Assembly (NCBI GenBank): GCA_937951625.1
Contig: CALFBP010000027.1
Location: 1 to 64,000 of the forward strand
Reading direction: 5' to 3'
From: an uncultured Thermoguttaceae bacterium
Lineage (GTDB): Bacteria > Planctomycetota > Planctomycetia > Pirellulales > Thermoguttaceae
DNA: 64,000 nucleotides
This document shows positions 17,832 to 25,763 of the stretch, in pieces. The translations under genes were made by a program, and so were the position numbers. The notes under the pieces were generated by a model, which worked only from the letters and a program-made list of their open reading frames with translations, did not search any database and was not told where the DNA came from. The stretch's first letter is position 1. Each line of letters starts with the position of its first letter.

Positions 17832-18140
17832 ATGCGTATTGGCGAGATCATCGGCACGGTGACGCTGAACCGGTGGCACCCCAGCCTGGCTGGGGGGCGA
17901 TTCAAGCTGGTCGTGCCCCTTTCGTTGGCAGATTTGATGGGCGAAGGCAGGAAGCCGGCCGAAGAACTGACCTTATATGACGAGTTGGGGGCGGGCATGG
18001 GATCGCGCGTGGCCTTCAGCGAAGGCCGCGAGGCCGCCCAGCCCTTCCACCCCGAAGTTAAGCCCATCGACGCTTATTGTGCCGCAATCCTCGACACTGT
18101 GAACATTGTGAACCCCGCGGAGGAAAAACCGCCAAGGTAG
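17832..18140 (+). CDS. BMC-P (EutN/CcmL) pentameric vertex protein 3
   Basis: A 102-residue EutN/CcmL-like protein: MRIGEIIGTVTLNRWHPSLA, then FKLVVPLSLADLM, LTLYDELGAGMGSRVAFSEG and a C-terminal CAAILDTVNIV strand. It is the most diverged of the three vertex proteins, with a lengthened central loop (MGEGRKPAEE). The ATG at 17832 gives the standard N-terminus; the in-frame ATG at 17784 does not. Three BMC-P genes beside two BMC-H genes and no BMC-T gene match the shell composition known for the planctomycete-type compartment. Confidence 0.92.
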   Translation: MRIGEIIGTVTLNRWHPSLAGGRFKLVVPLSLADLMGEGRKPAEELTLYDELGAGMGSRVAFSEGREAAQPFHPEVKPIDAYCAAILDTVNIVNPAEEKPPR

Positions 18141-18258
18141 GATCGTGAAGGCCGGAACGGAGCTGGGATTCAGGATTCCACGTCCCATTTTGGGCGTTGC
18201 GTCCCCTTGGTCGCGCCTGCCTTCACCCCCGCCCACCTGAAGTGAGCGAGAAAACGCC

Positions 18259-19146
18259 ATGGTCAATCTTCACAAGATCAAGCAAGAGATTTGCGAAATC
18301 GGCGACCGCCTCTACAAGAAAGGTTTCGCCGCGGCGAATGACGGCAACATCAGCTATCGCATCAGCGACAAAGAGGTTGTCTGCACTCCCACGCAGATTT
18401 GCAAAGGCTTCATGAAGCCGGACGACCTTTGCGTGGTGGACATGGAAGGAAACCAGATATCCGGGCGGCGCAAACGGACCAGCGAGATCAAGCTACACCT
18501 GGCGATCATGAAGGAGCGGCCGGAGATCAAATCAGTGGTTCACTGTCATCCGCCGCACGCCACGGCGTTCGGCATTGCCCGGGAACCGGTGCCGCAATGC
18601 GTCCTGCCCGAGGTCGAGGTTTTTCTCGGCGACGTGCCGATCACGAAGTACGCCACGCCAGGCGGGGAGGAATTCGCCTCCACCGTGCTTCCCTTCGTTC
18701 ACAAGACGAACGTCATCATTTTGGCCAACCACGGGACGGTGAGTTATGGGGAGACCGTGGAACGGGCCTATTGGTGGACCGAAATCCTCGATGCCTATTG
18801 CCGCATGTTGATGCTGGCCCGGGGACTTGGCCGCATCAACTATTTCACGGAGCCGGAGGCCCGGGCGTTGTTGGACCTCAAGCAGCAATGGGGGTTCAAG
18901 GACCCACGAAATGAACTCCAGAATTGCGACATCTGCGCCAACGACGTATTTCGCGAGAGTTGGAAGGCCAGCGGCGTGGAGCGGCACGCATTTCAACCGC
19001 CCGAGTCGTATCGTCGCCAGCCAGCCCCCAACAATCCCGGTAACCCGGCGTCCGATGCGGAAGCCCTTCAAGCCACGCCGGAGCAGGAGGCGCTGATTCA
19101 GGCCATCACCGACCGGGTGGTTGCGGCGCTGAAGAACAGAGCCTAG
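18259..19146 (+). CDS. class II aldolase (fuculose/rhamnulose-1-phosphate type) with C-terminal encapsulation peptide
   Basis: A 295-residue zinc-dependent class II aldolase/adducin-family enzyme. It has NDGNISYR (28-34), the catalytic Glu76 in TSEIKLH, zinc ligands His95 and His97 in VHCHPPHA and His158 in LANHGTVSYG. Cleavage of L-fuculose- or L-rhamnulose-1-phosphate gives DHAP plus L-lactaldehyde, the substrate of the dehydrogenase. After a Pro/Asn-rich linker (about 247-265) the last 25 residues (PEQEALIQAITDRVVAALKN) form an amphipathic helix typical of a C-terminal encapsulation peptide. It is the last recognised gene of the operon; no lactaldehyde reductase follows. Confidence 0.95.
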   Translation: MVNLHKIKQEICEIGDRLYKKGFAAANDGNISYRISDKEVVCTPTQICKGFMKPDDLCVVDMEGNQISGRRKRTSEIKLHLAIMKERPEIKSVVHCHPPHATAFGIAREPVPQCVLPEVEVFLGDVPITKYATPGGEEFASTVLPFVHKTNVIILANHGTVSYGETVERAYWWTEILDAYCRMLMLARGLGRINYFTEPEARALLDLKQQWGFKDPRNELQNCDICANDVFRESWKASGVERHAFQPPESYRRQPAPNNPGNPASDAEALQATPEQEALIQAITDRVVAALKNRA

Positions 19147-19204
19147 CCCCGGGGCGAGACGCCCTGGTTTGCCCCGGCGCGGAGGTCGTCCGACGGCCGT
19201 TGGG

Positions 19205-19525
19205 TTACTTCTTGATGTCGAACACCTCGCCACTGAGGTCGAAGCCCGCCGGCTCGGCGGTGCCGGCGGAGGGCTTGGCCTCGGGGGAGCCTGCTGCGGA
19301 CGCGGTGACCCCAGCGGGCGGCTTGGTCGCCGCGGCCACCTTGGGCCGCTTGAGGTAGGCGATCCACGTCATCACGCCCTTGGGGTCCTTGAAGTATTCC
19401 GTGGAAACGAGTTCCCAGCCCTCCTCTCCGAGCTGGTTGATCTCATCGACCAGAACGGTCTCCGTCTTGCGGGTAACGGCGATGTGTTCCCACTTTTGTT
19501 GAGCGTGGACAATTGCAGTCTTCAT
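19205..19525 (-). CDS. DUF4177-like small protein with FDL tail
   Basis: A 106-residue protein starting at 19525 behind a strong GGAGG site. Residues 11-60 (KWEHIAVTRK ... GEEGWELVSTEYFKDP ... VMTWIAYLKR) match the DUF4177 fold, whose hallmark is LNxxGxEGWELV. An Ala/Pro-rich linker leads to a C-terminal GFDLSGEVFDIKK. It is a paralogue of the upstream protein at 19694-20281, sharing WELVS and VMTW.AxLKRP at the same spacing. Function is unknown. The pair lies convergent to the microcompartment operon. Confidence 0.8.
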   Translation of the reverse strand: MKTAIVHAQQKWEHIAVTRKTETVLVDEINQLGEEGWELVSTEYFKDPKGVMTWIAYLKRPKVAAATKPPAGVTASAAGSPEAKPSAGTAEPAGFDLSGEVFDIKK

Positions 19526-19693
19526 GGCAAGCTCGCCTCCGATGGGAAAGGGACGGTCGCAGTTCGCGATCAGGAAGTGTGCCACTGCTGGACCGTTGAC
19601 AGCGACGTCATCGCCCCGCCGGGACGTTCTCCGGCAGCGGTCGAGCAGTGCCACACCGCCCCTTATCCGTCCCCAATCGAGCCTTGCGCTCGG

Positions 19694-20281
19694 CTATCCC
19701 AAATCGAAGTCGGTCTCGTCGTCGTTCGCGGCGGTCGGCTTGGGCGCGGTCGGCTTGGGTGGGGAGGGTTTGGCGGGCTGAAGCTTGCTCGGAAAGGTCT
19801 CGCCCAACTCGAAATCGAAATCATCCTCGGCCGTGGGCTTGGCCTTTATCTGACGCGTTGGTTGTTTCGCTGTGGGAGAAGTATCCGCCAGCTCGAAATC
19901 GAAATCGTCGGAAAGCTCGACAGGGGTTTTCGCCGGACCCAAGGTCGAAGGGCGATGCGTCGGACGCGGAGGCCGAGCCGGAGCCGCCGGCTTGACATTC
20001 AACTCGAAATCGGTTTCTTCCTCGGCTGCACGGACCTGTGTGGGAGAGGCGGCCACCATGGCCTCCTTGCCGCCCGGCCGCCCGCTTGCTTCGCCCAGCG
20101 GCCGTTTCAGGATTGCCGTCCAGGTCATCACCCCGCCCACGTCCCGGTAATGGGCCGCGCTGACCAATTCCCACGATTCCCGACCCGCCTCGTTCAGCGC
20201 CTCGATCAACGCCGCATCGGACACGCGGGTGAGGCTTTGGTACTCCCACTTGATCTGCGATCCACTCGCCGAAGATGTCAT
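19694..20281 (-). CDS. DUF4177-like protein with four acidic-aromatic tail motifs
   Basis: A 195-residue protein. Residues 10-61 form the DUF4177-like domain (IKWEYQSLTRVSDAALIEAL ... RESWELVSAAHYRD ... VMTWTAILKRP). The rest is a Pro/Ala/Thr-rich disordered tail with four related motifs: ETDFEL (89-94), DDFDFEL (125-131), DDFDFEL (153-159) and ETDFDLG (189-195), each separated by Lys/Pro-rich linkers. Such short linear motifs suggest multivalent binding to a partner. The ATG follows GGGAG. The downstream paralogue is 168 bases away, so they may share a transcript. Confidence 0.75.
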   Translation of the reverse strand: MTSSASGSQIKWEYQSLTRVSDAALIEALNEAGRESWELVSAAHYRDVGGVMTWTAILKRPLGEASGRPGGKEAMVAASPTQVRAAEEETDFELNVKPAAPARPPRPTHRPSTLGPAKTPVELSDDFDFELADTSPTAKQPTRQIKAKPTAEDDFDFELGETFPSKLQPAKPSPPKPTAPKPTAANDDETDFDLG

Positions 20282-20885
20282 CCTAAGCGTCTCCCGTTCG
20301 CTTTCGGCCGAAGATTTCCGCCGATGATCCGCTTGGAACAGAACCGTCCGCCCAATAGAACGCCAATAAACGCCAATATAACCACCCTCCAGTTTACCAG
20401 CAAGCCAGCATTAGATGACAGCACGGCTGCGACTTTTTGCGTCAGTATGGCTTCAGCTCGAGGTCAGAGCTGGGATGCACCATGGGTTACCACACGATGC
20501 TTAGGTCGAGGGGGAGGATGTCTCCTAGGTCGTGTGCGACGGGCGCGGTAAACCATCGTGTGCGTATGGCGTCAGAACTTGAGTAGCGAGTAAAGATTCC
20601 CAGCGGCGTCGCCGTAAACTGTAGGGCTATGCTCCGCGATCCACTTGGCGGGAGCCTGCTTCACGCGATGCAGTCGCGCGAATGCGGCCCACTTTCCCGC
20701 CGGCCCGCTTCAACACATCGGAGGCCACTTCTGCAACGCTTTTCCCAGGCCCGATGACGATTCTCCGGCCTCAGTCCGTTCAAATCGCGCCTCAGCAGGT
20801 TCAAGTGGTCGGCGCGGATTTCAGACCCGTAAGAGTAGGTTCCCCACCTGTCCCAACATCTTCTCTGGTTTTCCTCGCACACCGC
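20282..20885. other. gene-poor interval with inverted repeats
   Basis: No gene is called in this 604-base stretch. It contains CACACGATG at 20491-20499 facing CATCGTGTG at 20554-20562 (54-base loop), and the REP-like element at 20654-20686. The bases after that element resemble those after the copy at 22453, so the repeat is probably longer than its conserved core. Confidence 0.5.
20654..20686. repeat. REP-like element, copy 1
   Basis: A 33-base sequence identical to 22453-22485. Its core folds as TTCACGCGA (20660-20668), TGCAG loop, TCGCGCGAA (20674-20682) with one mismatch. Flanking similarity continues rightward for roughly 90 bases with many substitutions. Together the copies bracket the Fic gene. 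Confidence 0.8.
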
Positions 20886-22046
20886 TCATAACGGTTCCGT
20901 ACCTTCATTGAGAATATTCAGATAGCGGTCATAAGCAAAGACTCGGTTGCGGTGCCTGCCGGTAAGCTCCCTCGCTACGCCAAGCCGTATCAAAGCCTCC
21001 ATGCCCTTGGTGGCCGTGGGAAAGGTGATTTCGGCGAGGCGGCTGATCTGTTTCAGATCGGTGACCGGGTAGCGGCAGAGCACCCGAAACACCCGCAGGG
21101 TTGTGGAAGCACGACGCTCCAACGTGGAAATCCGCCGGTCGTCTTCTTGGAAAAGGGAGTGGAGACGTTTTGCCGTTTCCACTGCATTGGCAGCCGTATA
21201 TTCGACCCCTTCCAGGAAGAAATCCACCCATGCTTCCCAATCGCCGTCGCTGCGCACCCTGTCGAGCAATCGGTAGTATTCGGCGCGGTGTTGCTTAAGG
21301 TACAGGCTCAGATACAGCAGAGGCTTGGAAAGGACATGTTCGTGATGAAGAAGGAAGGCGATCAGCAAGCGGCCGATGCGGCCGTTACCGTCGAGGAAGG
21401 GATGAATCGTTTCGAACTGGACATGAGCAAGTGCGGCTTTAATGAGTGCGCCGGTACTGTTTTCTGTATGGAGAAAAGCCTCGAGGGCGGCCATGCAGTC
21501 TTCCACGCGCTGCGGAGGAGGTGGGACAAAATGGGCGTTCCCCGGGCGGGTGCCGCCAATCCAGTTTTGCGTTCGCCGAAACTCTCCCGGGGAGCGTTCG
21601 CCTCCTCGCCCGCTGGACAGCAGTTTCGCGTGCATCTCCCGTATCAGGCGATTACAGAGGGGGAAACCTTCTTGCAATCGTTTCAAGCCATGTTCTAACG
21701 CCGCCACGTAGTTAGAAACCTCGACCACGTCCTCAAACGGAACGCCCGCCGCCTCTGTCAGCTCAAAGAGCAATAGATCCGATAACGAGGATTGAGTTCC
21801 TTCGATCTGGGAAGACAGGACTGCTTCGCGCCGAACATACGAGTATAGAAAAAGGTTCGGATCAGGAAGCAAAAGCGTGATACTATCCAGTCGGCCAAGT
21901 GCCAAGGTGGCCCGTTCCAAGAGCCTTTGCCGAGCTGCGGTGATCTCGAGCGGCGGATTAGGCGGCAACGGCTTGGGAATAAAGGCTCGGACTTGCTCCC
22001 CTCCAATGACTAGACTCTCTACGCAACCTGTGGTACCTCGTTTCAT
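20886..22046 (-). CDS. Fic-family AMPylase-like protein with N-terminal inhibitory motif and winged-helix tail
   Basis: A 386-residue class II Fic protein. The N-terminal part contains the inhibitory helix motif SSQIEG (78-83, the (S/T)xxxE(G/N) pattern) that blocks ATP gamma-phosphate binding. The Fic core carries HPFLDGNGRIGR (215-226), fully matching HxFx(D/E)GNGRxxR, so nucleotidyl transfer is expected. The C-terminal region (about 310-386) looks like a winged helix (VTDLKQISRLAEITFPTATK). Fic enzymes transfer AMP to a hydroxyl side chain; the target is unknown. The start at 22046 is chosen since it opens the Fic_N domain; an upstream frame to 22088 adds a basic stretch. It is isolated, between two REP-like elements. 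Confidence 0.92.
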   Translation of the reverse strand: MKRGTTGCVESLVIGGEQVRAFIPKPLPPNPPLEITAARQRLLERATLALGRLDSITLLLPDPNLFLYSYVRREAVLSSQIEGTQSSLSDLLLFELTEAAGVPFEDVVEVSNYVAALEHGLKRLQEGFPLCNRLIREMHAKLLSSGRGGERSPGEFRRTQNWIGGTRPGNAHFVPPPPQRVEDCMAALEAFLHTENSTGALIKAALAHVQFETIHPFLDGNGRIGRLLIAFLLHHEHVLSKPLLYLSLYLKQHRAEYYRLLDRVRSDGDWEAWVDFFLEGVEYTAANAVETAKRLHSLFQEDDRRISTLERRASTTLRVFRVLCRYPVTDLKQISRLAEITFPTATKGMEALIRLGVARELTGRHRNRVFAYDRYLNILNEGTEPL

Positions 22047-22058
22047 CGGCTGCCGCCT

Positions 22059-22100
22059 GCTTATTAAACGGCTGGAGAATAAACGCAAGCTTATTAAACG
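22059..22100 (-). promoter_or_regulatory. twin 12-base repeats upstream of fic (candidate operator)
   Basis: GCTTATTAAACG occurs at 22059-22070 and again at 22089-22100, exactly 30 bases apart, 12 bases upstream of the Fic ATG on the minus strand. The centre-to-centre distance is about three helical turns. Read on the minus strand each contains TTTAATAA, which may also act as a -10 element. Confidence 0.5.
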
Positions 22101-22452
22101 AACAAGCCTTTTCCTTTAATAATGCCACTGGGTTCAACTTATTGCAGCTTTTTCCGTTTTTTTTAGCTACCCTACCGATCCCACTGCGTGTCTTGCTACT
22201 TGGATGCAAAGCAAATTATCCTCTTTGCCGATCCTCTAGCACCGCGTTAAGCCCCGCGACAGCCTGGGCTTGGGAGAGGGTCAATCAAGCTCGACGGATT
22301 AAAAAACCTCGTCGGGTTGTACCCCCGGGCTTCGTGTCGGTAGGGGGGCAGAGCTTGCATCGCTTAGGTTCTCTTGGAACCGTCCCTGCGTACTGGAACG
22401 CAAAGCTCCGCGGTCGGCTGGAATGTAACGCCCTGCGGTACGCTGGGTAGGG

Positions 22453-22485
22453 GCCTGCTTCACGCGATGCAGTCGCGCGAATGCG
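22453..22485. repeat. REP-like element, copy 2
   Basis: Identical over 33 bases to 20654-20686, in the same orientation, with the hairpin arms at 22459-22467 and 22473-22481. See copy 1. Confidence 0.8.
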
Positions 22486-22740
22486 ACCCCCTCCTCCTGC
22501 CGCCCCGCCTTAAAACCTCGGAGGTCATTTCTCCAATGCTCTTCCTTTGACCCGATGCCGATCTTAGCCGCTCAGCGGTTTTAGCTGGATGAAGGTCTTG
22601 CTCGATCCGTGGGCCCGGAAAACGCCCCCGAGAATCGTTGACTCGCACGAGCCGGAAAACCGTCTTCAGCCCTGATTGATCCCCCACAGTTTTCCGCGGA
22701 CGAGAGTTACTCACGATTCGAGCATTGAACCACTTATTCG

Positions 22741-23847
22741 TTACTCGCCGCAGGATTGGGCCAAGTCGCGGAGGTAGTCTAGGGCCTCGCGGACATCGAC
22801 CACGGCCACCCCGCGGGCCCGGCCTGCCAAATCACATTGCGCCAAAAGCTTCAACTCTTCGTAATCTTCCGAGGCCTCGAGGCGTCGGCGGGCACGGGCG
22901 CCGAGCGTGCCCTCGCGCAAGGCATGGGCCTCGGGGTGGTGTTCGATCAGCCATGCTGTCCGCGGGGTGATCAATCCTTCCAACGCCTCCAGACCCGCGG
23001 CCACGTGGTCCTTGGGATCGATGGCCTTGCCTACGTCGTGCAGCAAGGCGGCCAGTAGGAATTCCTCGTCATACGGCAGTGCGTCGCGGGCCAGCTCGAA
23101 GACCTGGAGGCTGTGATAGAGGGCGTCGCCCTCGGGATGGAGCCTTGGGTTTTCCTTGACCTGTTCCAAAGGCAAAAGAAGCATTTCATAGACTCGGAAG
23201 CGATCTACCTTGCTCTCGGCTTCGAGCACGGATTGGTCGAGCACGACGTGGGGGTATTCCTCGGCCAACAACTGCTCCAATTCGGCAATGCTTGCCCGCT
23301 CGATGGGCTTGCCCGTGATCGAGCTTTTGAACGCATGATGGGCTTTGTCGGTGGGGTGGACGGTCAACGCGAAATCGAAGCGGTCTTGAACGCGAACGAG
23401 ACGAAAGACATGTTCTTCGCCCGAGGTCAATACCCGTTTGTGCTCCACCTCGTAAGCAAGCCCCTCCGATTCCAGCAAGGCGGTGATCGGTTCCAGGGTA
23501 TCGGAAAACACGTGCAGGTCGATGTCCGATCCGCAACGGACGTGTCCGGTGAGCGTGCTGCCGATCAGGCGCGGCCGGAATCGCCAGAGGAGCCGCATCA
23601 TGCGGAGGGCCTCGATCCGCATCTGGCGAAGACTCGCGTCTTGGCCGTTGCCCTCTCGGCTTCGCGCCATGACCTGGATGTCTTCGCGGATTTCGCGATT
23701 GCTGGGCAAGTCGCTCGGTTTGAATTCGTTTCCGGCGACGCGTCGGGCTGCCTTCAGCTTGGCGCGGAAGTATTCGGCTTCCTCGCGGGTGTACATCAAA
23801 CGGGCCGCTTCCCAGGCGACCCGACGGCGAAGTTTGTCGTTGGCCAT
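22741..23847 (-). CDS. nucleotidyltransferase-HD domain protein
   Basis: A 368-residue protein. A helical N-terminus (1-90) precedes a nucleotidyltransferase-like motif GHVRCGSDIDLHVF (101-114), where G-S plus DID are the expected phosphate- and metal-binding residues. The C-terminal half is an HD phosphohydrolase: His245, LLAALLHDVGKAID with His270-Asp271, and His281 (DPKDHVAAG), followed by IEHHPEA. The arrangement recalls bifunctional nucleotide-modifying or tRNA-end enzymes but matches no named one by eye. The start at 23847 was preferred because the longer frame runs through the divergent oxidoreductase region. Confidence 0.75.
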   Translation of the reverse strand: MANDKLRRRVAWEAARLMYTREEAEYFRAKLKAARRVAGNEFKPSDLPSNREIREDIQVMARSREGNGQDASLRQMRIEALRMMRLLWRFRPRLIGSTLTGHVRCGSDIDLHVFSDTLEPITALLESEGLAYEVEHKRVLTSGEEHVFRLVRVQDRFDFALTVHPTDKAHHAFKSSITGKPIERASIAELEQLLAEEYPHVVLDQSVLEAESKVDRFRVYEMLLLPLEQVKENPRLHPEGDALYHSLQVFELARDALPYDEEFLLAALLHDVGKAIDPKDHVAAGLEALEGLITPRTAWLIEHHPEAHALREGTLGARARRRLEASEDYEELKLLAQCDLAGRARGVAVVDVREALDYLRDLAQSCGE

Positions 23848-24159
23848 GCGTCGTGCGGCGAAATTCAGCCCAACCCTGCGGCTCGCAGACGGTGACGGGA
23901 CCTCAGGCCCTCCGAAAGAGCGGCGGCAACACCGTCCTTCCCGCGGCCTCACACGCCGCCCTGCTCCTCCTACATCATATCCTTCGTCCAAGCGGGAATG
24001 AAGATCGTGACGGCGAAGAGCGAAGGGGCTGAGGATAGAGAACCGCTTGTCTTGACAGCGATTGCGGGTGGAGTCGACAATGGCGGGCGTTGCCGGCTTG
24101 GAGCGGTTCCAGGCCCATACCCGCCCACGATTTCCAGCCGATTCCAAGAGACCCCCGCC

Positions 24160-25536
24160 ATGACACCTTCCTGCCCAACCCCGGCCCATTCGGAAAAGTC
24201 GAAGAAACCCTCCCGGCGCGAATTTTTGAGTCTTGGCGGCAAGGTGGCCGCCGGCTCGGCGCTGGCGGGCGTGGCGATTCCTCGCGTCCATGCAGGCGAG
24301 GACAATACGATCCGCCTGGCCTTGATCGGCTGCGGCGGGCGAGGCAGCGGCGCCGCGGTCAACGCCTTCGAGTCGCCCCATGGCCCGGTCAAGTTGGTGG
24401 CCATGGCCGATTTATTCGAAAGCCGGCTGAAGGCGTCCCATAAGATCCTTACCGCACAACATCCCGACAAGGTGGATGTCCCGCCCGAGCGGCAGTTCCT
24501 CGGTTTCGACGCCTATCGCAAGGCCATCGACTGTTTGAAGCCGGGCGACGTGGCCATGTTGACGGGCTACGTGGCCTGGCGGCCCTTGCAACTGGAATAC
24601 GCGGTCCAAAAGGGCGTCAACGTGTTCATGGAGAAGTCGTTCGCCACCGACCCGCCGCAAGTCCGCCGTGTGATCAAGGCCGGCGAGGAGGCGGAGAAAA
24701 AGAACCTCAAAATCGCCGCGGGCCTGATGTGCCGCCACTCGAAGAACCGCCAGGAACTGATCAAACGGATTCGCGACGGCCAGTTGGGCCAGATCAACCT
24801 CATCCGCGCCTATCGCATGGAGCCAGTAGGGCCTTTGCGCAAGAAGCCGCCCGCCGAAAAGGAACTGTTCTGGCAAATCCGCAATTTCGTGTGGTTCCTT
24901 TGGGTGTCGGGCGGACTGTTCGCCGAAATGGACATCCACCAAATCGACGAGATTTGCTGGATCAAGGACGCCTATCCGATCTCGGCCCACGGGATCGGCG
25001 GCCGGGCGGCCAATAGCGCCGATTGCAGCCAGATCCTCGATTCGTACTCGGTCGAGTGGACCTTCGCCGACGGGGCCAAGGCCTACGACGTGGTGCGTTA
25101 CTTGCCCAATTGCTACAACGAGTTCAGCACCTTCTTGCACGGCACCAAGTGCGCTGCCCAATTCTCGGGGGCCATTCACGCGGGCACGGTCCATACCTAC
25201 AAGGATCAGCGCTGCACGCCGGACAACATCGACTGGAAGGCCCCGAAGGAACCCGTCACGCCCTGGCAGGCCGAGTGGGACGAGCTGTTGCTGTCGATCC
25301 GCAAGGACCGGCCCCACAACGAGGCGAAGCGCGCGGCGTTGTCGAACCTGGCGGATATCATGGGTCGGGCGGCGGTCCACTCGGGCAAGATCATCACTTG
25401 GGACGAGGCGATGAACTCGAACTTCCAGTTTTGCAATTACGTCGACACGATGACCGAGGACAGCCCCCCGCCGGTCCTGCCCGACGCCGAGGGCCGCTAT
25501 CCCACGCCCGTGCCCGGCCAGTGGTCGGAGATTTGA
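24160..25536 (+). CDS. Tat-exported Gfo/Idh/MocA-family oxidoreductase
   Basis: A 458-residue protein. Residues 15-45 hold a twin-arginine signal (SRREFLSLGGKVAAGSALAG, then AIPRVHA). The Rossmann nucleotide-binding motif follows as IRLALIGCGGRGSGAAVNAF, with VAMADLFESRL after strand 2, then VFMEKSFATDPPQVRRVIKA (EK(P/S) motif) and the Gfo/Idh C-terminal beta-sheet domain. Tat export with a bound NAD(P) is typical of planctomycete family members, which probably oxidise sugars in the periplasm, consistent with the ThuA and DUF1080 proteins at the start of the window. Confidence 0.93.
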   Translation: MTPSCPTPAHSEKSKKPSRREFLSLGGKVAAGSALAGVAIPRVHAGEDNTIRLALIGCGGRGSGAAVNAFESPHGPVKLVAMADLFESRLKASHKILTAQHPDKVDVPPERQFLGFDAYRKAIDCLKPGDVAMLTGYVAWRPLQLEYAVQKGVNVFMEKSFATDPPQVRRVIKAGEEAEKKNLKIAAGLMCRHSKNRQELIKRIRDGQLGQINLIRAYRMEPVGPLRKKPPAEKELFWQIRNFVWFLWVSGGLFAEMDIHQIDEICWIKDAYPISAHGIGGRAANSADCSQILDSYSVEWTFADGAKAYDVVRYLPNCYNEFSTFLHGTKCAAQFSGAIHAGTVHTYKDQRCTPDNIDWKAPKEPVTPWQAEWDELLLSIRKDRPHNEAKRAALSNLADIMGRAAVHSGKIITWDEAMNSNFQFCNYVDTMTEDSPPPVLPDAEGRYPTPVPGQWSEI

Positions 25537-25575
25537 TTTCACACCCAATAACTAGGTTGGCGGTAACCGTTGGCA

Positions 25576-25678
25576 AGGACTGTCCTAATTTTCGCCGCGC
25601 AGGGACTGTCCCAATTTTCGCGGCGCAGAGGGACTGTCCCAATTTTCGCGGCGAATGCCGCGAAAATGGGACTGTCCC
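25576..25678. repeat. clustered GGGACTGTCCC palindromes
   Basis: AGGACTGTCCT at 25576 and GGGACTGTCCC at 25602, 25630 and 25668 occur in 103 bases. Each is a palindrome around a central T. The first three are followed by AATTTTCGC(C/G)GCG and the fourth carries it in reverse orientation, so the last two units form a large inverted repeat. It sits between two rightward genes. Confidence 0.85.
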
Positions 25679-25763
25679 TCTTGATCCCAGCCCGGCGAAA
25701 GCCTGCCACCGCCGACAGAAACCACATCCCCGGTCGCGTTGAAGCTTTGGGAGGTCGGCACAC

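Larger units (their letters stand above)
22047..22740. other. AT-richer gene-poor interval upstream of the Fic gene
   Basis: No supported gene lies here. Contents are the twin repeats at 22059-22100, an AT-rich promoter-like zone to about 22220, and the REP-like copy at 22453-22485 with diverged flanks. A frame at 22142-22450 has no ribosome binding site or domain and is not called. Confidence 0.5.

Noticed and set aside
20282-22740. A toxin-antitoxin pair around the Fic gene
   Set aside because: No small antitoxin frame lies next to the Fic gene, and the inhibitory motif is internal, as in class II Fic proteins.
23848-24381. Upstream extension of the nucleotidyltransferase-HD protein
   Set aside because: The frame stays open across the divergent oxidoreductase start, but the added residues are Arg/Ala-rich antisense sequence; ATG 23847 is better.
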